64,000 bases of DNA from Adenanthera pavonina (taxonomy: Eukaryota > Streptophyta > Magnoliopsida > Fabales > Fabaceae): NCBI GenBank assembly GCA_026686845.1, contig JAIVEN010000012.1, positions 16,742,501 through 16,806,500 of the forward strand, read 5' to 3'. The notes beneath the pieces were generated by a model. The model did no database searches and was not told where the DNA came from. It saw only the letters and a list, made by a program, of their open reading frames with translations. Position 1 is the stretch's first letter, and every line of letters begins with the position of its first letter. Below are positions 36,245 through 47,163 of the stretch, piece after piece. The position numbers were made by a program, and so were the translations under genes.

Positions 36245-39200
36245 TCAACGTACACCAAAATTCAGGGTCATGTTACAAGCTACTGCAGGACTGTCGGCTG
36301 TCACCACGTCGCCCCTGCATGTGTTCGATTTACAGGGGGTTTGGGTTTTTGCTTCACCAATTGAGTTGTTTGATTTACAAGTTGTATTTGCTACATCAAC
36401 ATGGTAGTTTTTTTCTCCATCAAGAGGATAGATTTTTGCTTCCTCAACAGGGTAGTTTTTTGCTCCATCAAGAGGATAGATTTTTGCTTCTTCAACAGGG
36501 CAGTTTTTTGCTTCAACATAGTCAGGCAGTTTCTTGGCTTCCTTGCGGTATGATTTGATGCATCTCGCGCACACAAACTTGGAAGGAACAGCAACAGAAT
36601 TATCAATTCCAGCACACCTGGTGTGCTGCCAAACACCACAGGTATCACATGCTAACATTCTCTCTCCATCATCGTCCTTAGCCCCACAAGGGCAATCAAC
36701 CTTCCACGTCTCTGTTCCTCTTTCCATTCGGAATCGGTTTAGGCCATGTTTTGCTTGGCATTTACCTAAGATTCGGACTGACCCACTTGTACCAAGCAGT
36801 AACTTTATAGTGAGATTATCCTTGATAAACCCATACTCCAGAAGTTCCTCGGCTTGAAACCTCTTGTACATGGCATACACTTCTTGAAAAGCATTAGTCG
36901 CCTCATTCTTAAGGTCCCCTACAGTGGCATTTACGGGCAACAAGATTAGTTCTGGAGGAGGGGTTGGATCATCTTTGGGCTGATCTGAGAGCTCCACATG
37001 ACACCACAGCCTAATGCATGGAGGCACTAGTTCTGCCGCCATCTTATCAGGCTTGTAATCCTTCATGAACTGCTTGCAGTCAAGGAGTTTCCTGGCCGAA
37101 TCAGCCACTCGCTTCCTCATAATTTTAGGTTTATAGTTTACCATCCTTTCAGGTTGAATGATTGAATCAAATAAGAACCTCAAATCGGCAATCACTTGCT
37201 CTTCCGTTGGATAACCTGAATCTGCACTGGCTTCATTTTCCATAGCATTCAACGCTTCAAGCCTGTTAAGATGAAAAGAATTAGTACACAAAAGCAAGTG
37301 ATTAACAAAAACAAGAAAATTACAATTAAAATCTTACCTGAACTCCACAGCACTAGAAGTGGGATTGCATCTTGACCTAACTACCATACCATGGGCAGCT
37401 ATTATTCCCCCCAGATGTTTAAGACTGTAATCTAGTAGCTCTGGGGATGCAACACCCCTACTTACTGCTCCTTTGAGAGCACGTCTTGTTACCCATTTGG
37501 TCCCGCTAGAGGCAGCCGATGCAAGCAGTACCTTGATCACAGCCTGCTGCACAGCTTCAACATCATTGCTTGTCCAAGCACACAACACGTTGCAAGTTTC
37601 AGCATTCGATGTTTTTGCAGTCAAGGGCTTGTGGAACTCACGAATCAATGTCAGCAAAAATGAGAATAGATCTTTGATAGTTAACAGTTCAGTATCAGAC
37701 AAAGATTGATAAAGAGAAATAACACACTGCAGGCGACTTCGGGGCCCACGGTCCTGGAATAATAAATTCAACAGTGGCATACTTGACAAGGTATTCACTG
37801 CTTTCTGGTACAAATCTTGAGTGAGAGCATAGCTACCAGTCCCAAATTCATAACCCCAATTCCCATACCATGAACACCCATTGGTGATTGCATGAAGCAA
37901 TCGATATTCCATCCCAAATTTCTTAGACACATCCATCACACTAACCTTCCTGCTCAATATATATTTTTTTAAATCAGATTCTTTATTGAAAAACAAAACA
38001 GTGAGTCTAAAATAATTTGCGTGTGAGAGTTGAAGGATGCAAACCTAACAGCAAGTGCACCACAGAGCCTATCCCAGAAACCCATTATGTCAGAACCAGA
38101 GAGAAGCTTTGAACCACCCTCTCTTCCATTGAGAGTAAGCAAATGGCCATAACCATTAGAGTGGACAATTCCGTGCAGAAGATGAGTATTATCTTCAATC
38201 TGACCATACACCCAATCCTCAAGGTCATCAACAGTAATCACATTGTTACACCATTTACACCTGCCACGTTCAATGTTCCAGATATGTAAACAAGAACAAA
38301 TGGATAAGACTCATTTTTTTAAGCTCAAAATGAATAATATCTAGCCCACCTTGGTTCTGATAATTGGAGAGAATTCCCACAAGTTGAACACGGTCTTTCA
38401 TATGCATCCATGTGATTACTTGAAGCTCGGATAATGAAGTGATATCGCTTTCGGCATACAGGATGCCCACTCCATCCTTTGGTTTTTTGCCAACCAAAAA
38501 GGCATAGAATAAAAGTCAAACTCAGAATAATAGCCACAAATATCACACTCATTTCTTTCTTCAAGCACGATCAAAATAAATTAAATAATTCAATAGTTAA
38601 TAATCATTAATAATTAATAAGAATATTAATATTAATTAATCAGATAAATCATTTAAAAACGATAATAAAACAAATTTTATTATTTGATTTTAATTTAATA
38701 ATTTTAATTTTAATTTCTTTTCAAAGGGAAAGAATCAGTCAGTCACTCCACCGACTCTACCCTCACTGGAAAGCTGGTTCATTCTCGCGCTCAAGGGAAA
38801 ATCTCTAGCTCTAAAAATAATATCTACAACGTCTACAATGGTTCGGTACGTAACTATTAAGAATCTTTTGAACTCGGACATATGGACTCAGTGAGTCAAC
38901 TCACCAACAACTCGGCACTGATCACAGTACACTGAGGCTCGAGATCGAGTGACGTCTTCCTCCACAATGTCCAGAGTGACAATCGACGGCGACAGATCGG
39001 ACCCATCAACGAGTCCTCCGATCCGGAATAATATCTGCCACGTCATCAACGAGGAAAACAACGTCGGCGGGAAGGTGAGGCGCGCATGATTGGCAAGAAA
39101 TAGCTGGATGGTTTTCCGGAACGGCTCGCCGCCGCTGCCAACGAGCACGTCGTCGCAGCAGCGGTCGCCGGCGGCCGGAAAAGTGAGAAAATCGTAAAGA

Positions 39201-39253
39201 TCGGCGGAGACTCTCCTCTTCATCCTCTTGGAAGGCCTTTCATTCACAACCAT
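36245..39253 (-). CDS. PHD-finger protein of the At1g33420/MMD1/MS1 group, 5 exons, 773 aa
   Basis: The exons are 39253-38905, 38476-38350, 38260-38045, 37949-37338 and 37262-36245. All splice sites are GT-AG and the total is 2322 nt in frame. The start MVVNERPSKRMKRRVSADLY has a basic, nuclear-localisation-like stretch and matches the N-terminus of At1g33420. Residues about 108-165 hold a Cys/His cluster (YCDQCRVVGWSGHPVC, then PCSTCG and CKWC) that may bind zinc. The middle (about 230-620) is the conserved family region, with GFWDRLCGALAVRKVSVMD and LLHAITNGCSWYGNWGYEFG. The PHD finger spans about 625-669 (CPCGAKDDDGERMLACDTCG, WQHTRC, CARC), the C4HC3 pattern that reads histone H3 tails. 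MMD1/DUET and MS1 act in meiosis and tapetum; the At1g33420 branch is less well known. The tail after the PHD carries a 16-residue repeat. A TATA box lies about 205 bp upstream. Confidence 0.92.
36404..36547 (-). repeat. 48-bp coding minisatellite in the PHD gene
   Basis: Three 48-bp periods start at 36404, 36452 and 36500. They encode a 16-residue unit of the type KNYPVEEAKIYPLDGA (residues about 687-733). Each unit is itself two diverged octads (KN-PVEEA and KIYPLDGA). The multiple-of-three length keeps the frame, and the outer copies are more diverged. Confidence 0.85.
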
Positions 39254-39457
39254 ATCGATCCAGAAACAACGACGGAGAAAAATAAACTCAGCAACTGAGC
39301 GGATCTAAACAGAGAGAGCTAAGAGATAAATACAAAGAGAAGAAAGACGACTTTCTGTCAGATGGAGAAAATGAAGGTGGTTGAGAAGAAGAAGGAGAAG
39401 GTAAAGACGACGACGTCGAGGAGAAAGAGCGGCGCTAAGAGGTAGGGTTTTGATTTT

Positions 39458-39464
39458 GTTTATA
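39458..39464 (-). promoter_or_regulatory. Likely TATA box of the PHD gene
   Basis: The minus strand reads GGCTATAAACAAAATC about 205 bp upstream of the start codon. A TC-rich leader follows (39254-39440, read on the minus strand). Confidence 0.5.
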
Positions 39465-39555
39465 GCCGGTCTGGGTCTAAGGCGGTTCTTTTTCCTTTTT
39501 TACAAGTGACTTTTCAATTTTTCTTTTATCGGATGTCGTGCCTTTTCAATTTTTT

Positions 39556-39575
39556 CACACACACACACACACACT
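39556..39575. repeat. (CA)n microsatellite
   Basis: About ten uninterrupted CA dinucleotides lie upstream of the PHD gene. Confidence 0.9.
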
Positions 39576-39579
39576 CAAT

Positions 39580-40315
39580 TTTCTATCCCACATAAATAAC
39601 TTTTTCTTTTACATATCCAATATCAAAATAAAATGGCATAAGATAAGTATTTATTTATCTATATATTTTAGATTAAAATTTTTAAATATCATTTTTTTAT
39701 CCCATTTTATTTATTTAAATGTATTATTTTATTCATATTTTACAAAACAATTGAAAATTATTTTTTTTTCTTTCTAGTTGCACCATTAAGCAATTAATAT
39801 GTGATTTTTTTGTTATAATTTAATATTTCATATTATTTCCTGTCATTTAAAATAGGTGTAATAATTAAGAATAATTTAGTAAAATTATATAATTTATTAA
39901 TTTATTTATTTAATTATTTTAATTATTGTGTTAAAATCTTAAATTATACATAAAATAAAAATAAAATTAATATATTTATTATATTAATTTTATGTAATAT
40001 TTATTAAAATTTTAACTTTTATTATCATTTAGCAATGCCATAGCAATATTTTTATTGTTTTATTTGAAATGAAATGGAAAGGGTTTTTTTTTATATTTAT
40101 ATTTATATTTAGATTTTGGCTTTTTTATATGTAAATAATATATTCTGTGTTAAATTAAAAAGATAAAGATTAGATTCCTTGCTAAGGGTCATGTAGTGTT
40201 GTGGACGGCAAATGAAACAAGGGCGCGTCAAAAGTAGGACTTTTTTGTGGGAGTCGAAATATTTTAATATCGTTTAAAAGTTTTTTTTATTTTAATAAAT
40301 ATCACTTAATAAAAA
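39580..40315. other. Gene-free AT-rich stretch
   Basis: I see no gene, RNA or transposon end here. Low-complexity A/T dominates. Confidence 0.6.
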
Positions 40316-40484
40316 GGAGAATCATATTTTGGGACCAAAATCTCAAATTAATTACAAAATAGATTTTTTTACTACTTATTTTTTCAATTTTACAATTCAG
40401 TCTCCCATTTTTATCACTGAATTTTGGTTAAAAATCTTTCTTTATGATTAATTTAAAATCTTGGTTCCAAAATGTGATTCCCTA
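40316..40484. mobile_element. Small Mutator-like MITE (169 bp) with 9-bp duplication
   Basis: The left arm GGAGAATCATATTTTGGGAC, then CAAAATCTCAAATTAAT, pairs with the reverse-complemented right arm TAGGGAATCACATTTTGGAA, then CCAAGATTTTAAATTAA. Both sides carry the 9-mer TAATAAAAA (40307-40315 and 40485-40493). Nine-base duplications are typical of Mutator-like elements. The target is AT-rich, so chance is not fully excluded. Confidence 0.7.
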
Positions 40485-40740
40485 TAATAAAAATCTCTTA
40501 CCCTATTTCGAAATCCATAATCCGTAATAATTTGAAAAAAAAATTGATACCTACGTTAAAATTGACAACTTATAATTTCGTTAACAAATATATAAGTATT
40601 CATCAATATAATATAAAATATATTATTTATCAGTCATTAAATAATATGATTTATCTCAAATTCTATACGGTATATGTAAAAATTTGTTTCTTGGTAAAAT
40701 AAAAAATTTATAATAATTCACAATATTCATATTTCTTAAG

Positions 40741-41393
40741 TTTTAAGCATGGTTCAAAAAACCGGACCAGACCAGTCGGTTCTACCGGTCCGATCGGGAA
40801 TCGGCCTCTGGTCCGGTCCGGTAATAAATGGTAATCAGAGGGTTTCGAAACCGGTGTGAACCGATCAAGAACTAGTCAAACCCGTTTGAACCGGTTTGCC
40901 CTTTTTTTTTTAATTTTTTAAATATTTTTTAAAATAAAATAATATTATTTTTAGTACTAAGTAGTATTATTTTTAATATAAATTTTTTCTTTCTATATTA
41001 TAATATGTTATAAATATTATTATAATACATAATTATTAATAATGATAAATTTACTTAACAAATAAGATAAAAATAGAATATTAATTAATTATTTTGAATT
41101 CAAAATATAATTTACAGATGAATATTAACTTATTTAGATTTTAATATTAGATTATAAAACTTATTAATAATATTTTTAATTTTTCATATATTATTAAATT
41201 TACTTTTTATTCTAAAATAAATATTAATTTTATAATCATGAATAAATATTTTTTATATTTTTTTATCTATATTATTAAAAAAATATTAATTTATTCATAA
41301 CCGGTCCAATTCTGATCTAACCACTAAACATTTAATCGTTACTTTATCCAATTCAATGGGCCCGATCTGATTTTTTTGGACCTTGATCTTAAA
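40741..41393. mobile_element. CCGGTT-rich non-autonomous DNA element (about 650 bp)
   Basis: The left end TTTAAGCATGGTTCAAAAAA leads into CCGGACCAGACC. The right end, in reverse complement, is TTTAAGATCAAGGTCCAAAA then AAATCAGATCGGG. These form an imperfect inverted repeat. The left 180 bp is dense in ACCGGT/CCGGTC motifs against an AT-rich core. I could not define a target duplication, so the superfamily is open. Confidence 0.55.
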
Positions 41394-42881
41394 GTAGACT
41401 TTTTTTTATATTTTATTATATATATAAGAATTCAGCTAATAATACAAGTGACTTAATTAATTAATTAAAAAAATTCGTGGAGCTCACGAAGCCCTAATGT
41501 GAAATGACAAGTATGCCCTCTCAGTACGTTTGATGAGAGAGCAATCACGCCAAAGTGATGACTACGGATGAAGTGGCCCTCGTCCATACAAACCCTGTCA
41601 GAATAAATAAGGCATTTGGTGGGAAAAAAGGACAACGGGGGGCCCACCTTGACTAGAATTGAAAACTAACAAATTTTTAATTTAAATCACTAATAAACTA
41701 AAAAACGACAGGATTAGCCAAAAAAAAAAAGGGCAACGTCCATTATTTAATCAATAAATAAATCATTTATAAGATAAATAATAAATTATAGCAATAACAA
41801 CAATTAAAAATAATTTTCACCAAAAAAAATTAAAAATACTAATCTTTTTTTAGGCATATAAATTTTAATTTAAATTACTATAAACTTTCTATTTAAAAAA
41901 TTAATTTTTTAAAACTCATGTATGCACTACTCTTTGTACTTTGTGATAAAAGATTAGTTATAGTAATAATTAGTTTGTTACGTTATTTATAAATTAAAAA
42001 TATCACATGTATTATTTACAAATATATTTAATTTAATTTAATGTTATACATGTCTTTTTTGTCAATAATATTATACATGTATCTGACCAATACAAAATAG
42101 CTAATTTGCTAAATTTAAAAATTATAAAATCAATTGATAATAAATATTAAAAGAATAAAAACAGTTAATTTTAAGTAATTAATTAAATATTATGATCATA
42201 TGTGAACAATATTTATTTATAACTAATTTCCAAGTAATAATTTTAACTTTTAAAAATATATTTATAATAGATATATATTATACACATGCATTTTAATTTG
42301 AATTTAATGTCAAAATAAAATGTTAAATTTTACATAAATTACATTATTTATAAATTATTAATAGTACACTTCACCTTAAAATATGTGTATTTCATTGGAA
42401 AATATATCTAGTTATTATAAAAACGTGTTCTTAAGAATTTTATGATCATGTTTTAAGTTTAAAATAAATGTACGTTTTAAAGGTAATTAGATGCACGGAG
42501 GCATCATGGATGGCACGGAGTTTAAAATTATACAGCTTCCTATCAATTTTATATTAAATTAATATATTTACGAAATATTTTATAACATGGACAACCTTTG
42601 CATTCTTAAAACTAGAACATTTACCTTGCATTGTATGGAAATATTTAAATTATGTTAAAAAATCAGGTCGTGAAAAATGCATGTTGTCAATATTTAAAAA
42701 TTATTACTTCAATAAATAAAAATAAATAAATCGCGATAGACAATCTATTGAGGATAAGTTTTTTTTTCTTTAATGTTGGGAATGCATGTAGTCCAAAAAG
42801 TTAATAAATGGTAAAAGAAAAAATAACAATAACAAATAAGGTTAAATTTATATAACTAGTCTAGATTTTTAGCCCCATGCA
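41394..42881. other. Gene-free AT-rich stretch
   Basis: There is no gene I can support. A minus open frame at 41465-41647 has no recognisable motif. The surroundings are low-complexity. Confidence 0.6.
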
Positions 42882-43174
42882 TCCTCTCATTCTAAATATA
42901 GAAAATTTTATCTTAATCTTAAATATAAAATTTTTTGAAGTATATGAAATAGTATTTATTACACATTTTAAAAAATAATTTATTTATTTAATTCATTCTA
43001 AAAAAAGAGAAAAAAATTAAATAAGGGTAATTTTAGAAAAATATAATAATTTTTTTAAAAATCAAGGTGATTAACTAAATTTAATTCCCTTCTTTTTTTT
43101 GACCAATAATTTAACTCCTTTCATTAATCCTCATAATTTGATTAAATGAATTTTATATTATAAACAAGAGGGAG
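42882..43174. mobile_element. Stowaway-type MITE, same family as 17207-17494
   Basis: It contains TCTTAATCTTAAATATAAAA, AGTATTTATTACACATTTTA and TTAAATAAGGGTAATTTTAG, matching the NAC-intron copy in the same order. It ends GAGGGAG followed by TA. The left end (CTCTCATTCTAAATATAG) is decayed, so its exact start is approximate. Confidence 0.7.
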
Positions 43175-43659
43175 TAATAATTAAAAAAGCATGGTTCATA
43201 ATTAATAAATAAAGTTGTTTGTTTGACACAATTTTATCTTAGAAAAAACATAAATCTGATTTATTTTAAAATTAAAAATTATAAAAGTGCCCATATTTCA
43301 TGTCAAATGCCATGGGATTTTAATATGTTTGATATGGCCCTTTTTTTAATGATTTAACGATTTATTTTAGTAGAAGGGTATTATATGCACACAAATAAAA
43401 GGTTGAGCGAGTCTATTATCAAGTTTCTATGCACATAACACATAATTCAAGGAAATTTTATATATTCCAGCCTTTATTTTATTGTGAATATTTAATTTCT
43501 GTGTTTTTTAACTTTAAATATTTTCTACGATGCAAGAAACAAATAATTCTAGCATAAAGAAATTTTAAGGAAGGAACAAGTAATTTGCTCTTAAAAATAT
43601 CTGTGTCATACTCATGAGGTCCCCCAGTTTTTCTTCTGGCCAACTGAGGTCCACAAGCT

Positions 43660-43710
43660 GGCGGGAAAATAAAATCAAGAGTGCGAAATCCGGCGCCCTT
43701 GGCGGGAAAA
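43660..43710. promoter_or_regulatory. Two E2F-like sites 41 bp apart
   Basis: GGCGGGAAAA occurs at 43660 and again at 43701. Its reverse complement TTTTCCCGCC matches the E2F/DP binding consensus. A TATAATAA follows the second site. No host gene starts nearby, so this may be a promoter remnant or chance in a locally GC-richer patch. Confidence 0.3.
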
Positions 43711-44424
43711 TATAATAATGAATAGCGTTCCATGTCAACAAAACAAACAAGGGCGGTTCCATTAAAAATGCTCTTTTTTTTTTTTTCAAAATGAAAATTG
43801 AAAAGCGCGGGTCTTAACTCTTAACTAAATTTTGAACTTTTTTTTATTTTTTTATATTTTCTAAAGAGTGTCACACGTGACTCGGCCTCGTGTTAATATT
43901 GGTGACGGACGAGGGTTAGATTTTGTCTTTAAGCTTTAGACAAAAAATTAGATTACTACTTAGAAATTAGGTTGCTGAAATTGAGGATAGTGAGCTGGTA
44001 GAGAAAATGGTAAAATAGTACTCTAAATTTGTAAAACTGCACCCGTTGGGAGGGGAGGACACAATCAATCTCATAAATCATATTTCTTAAAAAGTTAAAT
44101 TTCTAAAAATTTCATATATTATTTATTTACTTAACTTTTTTATTTTTAGTCTATCAAAAAAAAAATTTTCATCTTTAGGAAGTTCAAATTTTTTTTAAAA
44201 AAAATATATATTGTTTTTTAATGTTAAAGACATAAATATTAATAATTAATATTAATAGTTGTAATATGGTAGTTAATTTGATAATTAATCCACACATAAT
44301 ATTAAAATTATTCCAACGAGGATGACAATGGTGCAAACACTGGCCATAAATAGAAGCTAAATTGAGGCACACAACTTCTGAACACAGCAAAATATGTTTC
44401 ACCCACCTTTCAATCTAACAACTC

Positions 44425-44756
44425 GGTCTATTTTGTTCAATTAAGAGAATTGAAGAGAAAGAAATTAGAGAGATTTTTAATAAAGGAAATTGAAAGGAAA
44501 ATGATTGGAAAAATTTTAAAATTTCCTTATTTTGTGGGATTGAAGGAGAAGATATTAGAGAAATTTTAATGAAACATTATTTGATTCAGAAAGAGATTAG
44601 AGAGATTAAATAATAAATACTCTCTCTCCTTTTGTAGAAAATTTACAAAGGGATGAGGAAGGGAATTAAATTTCCTCCAATCCCCTTTAATTTTTTCATC
44701 CAAATAAGAATCCCCTCCCTTTAAAAAATCATCAATCCCTTCAAAACAAATAGACC
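44425..44756. mobile_element. MITE-like element with GGTCTATTTTGTT ends (332 bp)
   Basis: The left end GGTCTATTTTGTTCAATTAA and the reverse-complemented right end GGTCTATTTGTTTTGAAGGG form an imperfect inverted repeat. The interior is a run of AGAGAGATT- and GGAAATT-type purine-rich blocks on one side and CCTCCAATCCCC-type blocks on the other. No clear target duplication is visible. Confidence 0.5.
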
Positions 44757-44759
44757 CTA

Positions 44760-47015
44760 AACCACCTTCTTTCAAAGGCAAAGCAGACTAATTCCATTGA
44801 TACTCTCCTACCTCACGGTCCTCACCCAAAACACCTAGCATTCCAGAAAGCACCTCCTTATATACACATTACAAAAGGCAAAGGAGACGTAAGATCCCCT
44901 TTGCCTTAACCCTTCAATATTGCCATCAATAGCAATGGAGATTTCATATTATATGATTTTTCATCAAATATTAAATATACTTTCAATATAGTATTTTGAA
45001 AAATTATTATTAATGATGAACCAATATCTTTGACTCTTAATTTCAAGTACAGAAAGCATCCACTATTTGTTAATTTTAATTAGTTTAATTTTGAAGTTGA
45101 TTATTAATTATTCTACATACTAAAGATGAATGAAATGGTGAAATATTCGGCAAATAAAAGTTGATCCAACTAGTAAAGAGTTGACTCCATGTCTCACAAG
45201 ATATGAGTCCTGATCCCGCTACTAATATAATAATCTTATTAGTAGATAATTTATATATACAGTTTGGATAGTTATTAATTTGATCCGTTCAAATTTATTT
45301 TTATTTAGTTTTTAGGATAAAATAACATTATTTTTAATATAAAATAATATTACTTTTAATTTTTTGGATAAATTTTAATATGTGATTATAAATTAATATT
45401 AACGTATTTATATTCAATTATTAAGTTACGAAATTTATTGTAATAAATTAATTAATTTTTATATAACATATAATATTTATATATTTAACTATTGTTGAAC
45501 TCATGAATCATGAAGCAATGTATTGAGGGTTCGTTGGCCAATCTAATTTTTAAAAAATTGGTAAAACCCAACTCTTGTTGTTTGTGGCACAGCATCCGAA
45601 AGGGATGATCGTTTATTGTGGTTGAATTATGAAATATATAACATGAAAATGTATAAATATCATTCAACTATTTTTAGAATTATGAAGGAATTAGTTTTAG
45701 TTTGTAGAAAATAAAATTTTTTAATTGAAAATTTCAATAACCAAAATTTAGTTTAATTTGTATAATTTTTTTTATCAGCATCCAACAGTTACAACAATTT
45801 TTTTATTATTAGTCAATTGTTCCGTACAATGGAGGGTAAGCTTCAGATTAATCTAGAGAATGGAAAACAAGTCCCAGATTAAAGTTTAAATCAAAATCGA
45901 ATTGTTTTCTGAAATATATATTAAATGCATAAATAAATATTATTTTAACATTAAGTTAACACAGATATTATACATTTATTGGGAAAAATTATAGAATATA
46001 CAAATTAGTTAGAATATAAATATCAATTCAAAATCTATACTAATCTGTGTTGCATACAATTCATAAACTATAAAACAATATGATTTGTTTTTGAAACACC
46101 TTGAAATTTCTAACCAAAAAAAAAAAAGAAACACCTTGGAATGCACGAAACCTACAATTACTTTTGACATGACACAAATATTTATTTAAATTTTTTAACA
46201 TAAGCGTGTAAGACATCAACTAGAAGTCACTTACTCACAAAAGTAAGGAAATCTTATTTTATACACATTTTTTAGGAAAATCTTTAAATGTAAAATAATA
46301 CAATAATAATTGTTATTATATACAAAGGATAAATTATTGAAAATTTGAAACGGAGGTAAAAAAATTTGAATGAAAATTGAAAATATTAAAGAGAAAGAAA
46401 ATGCATATGGCATAATGATAAAACTAAATTTTAAACAAAAAATCTGTAATTTGAAAAAAAAAATTGCTATGTGTATACATACATAATAAAAATGTTTGGA
46501 CAAAAATACTAATGGGCCCAGCCCAAGGGTTCACCAATGAAAAAGATTAATCACTTCAGCTGCATTCTAGAGCCACTATCGTGAATTATAACAAATTCAA
46601 ATTATTCAAATTCAATAGAAAAGGTTTAAATTAATTTTTGAACAAGCAACCAAATATTTTTTGAACAATTAATTCTTGAACAAATAAAATATAAAATAAA
46701 ATGAACATATATTGTTAAATATTCATTGAGAGAGCTTTATCACCCATAAGATTCTAACCAACTTGAGTTGAATTGGATGAAGTCCAATATAACTAACAAA
46801 TATAGGGTGGTTCAATAAAAAAGATAAAAACAAGAATGAAAATTCAAATTATTCAAAATATATTTAATTAATATGAATAAAAAGATTCGATATTTTAAAA
46901 AATAGTTATATACTTAATATTTAACTTTGATAGGTATGTTTCGTTATTCAATATTACATGTTTAATAAAAAATGAAATAAATAAAAAACCCGAAAACTGT
47001 GAATGAATAGTAACC
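44760..47015. other. Gene-free AT-rich stretch
   Basis: No gene or complete element is visible. Minus open frames at 45485-45667 and 46231-46503 have no recognisable domain. Confidence 0.55.
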
Positions 47016-47163
47016 CTATAAAGTATAGGTGAGCATAGGCCAAATCAGGCCTAAGCTTAGGCGAAACCGCAGCCCAAACCAGCCAATGATCGGGCCATGG
47101 CTAGGTAAGACTGGGTTGCCAGTGGGTTAACTCGGCTTTGGTCATTAATGAGAATGAAAAAAC

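Noticed and set aside
36319..36857. Open frames opposite the PHD exon 5, including a Leu/His-rich repeat peptide
   Set aside because: They are antisense shadows created by the 48-bp coding repeat.
39361..39444. 27-codon plus-strand frame rich in Lys/Arg upstream of the PHD gene
   Set aside because: It is the reverse of the CT-rich 5' leader of the PHD gene. Purine-rich strands give Lys/Glu-rich frames by composition.
43479..43789. Minus frames with FPPACGPQLARRKTGGPHEY near the E2F-like sites
   Set aside because: Two overlapping frames compete, neither shows a known domain, and no start context or splice structure supports them.
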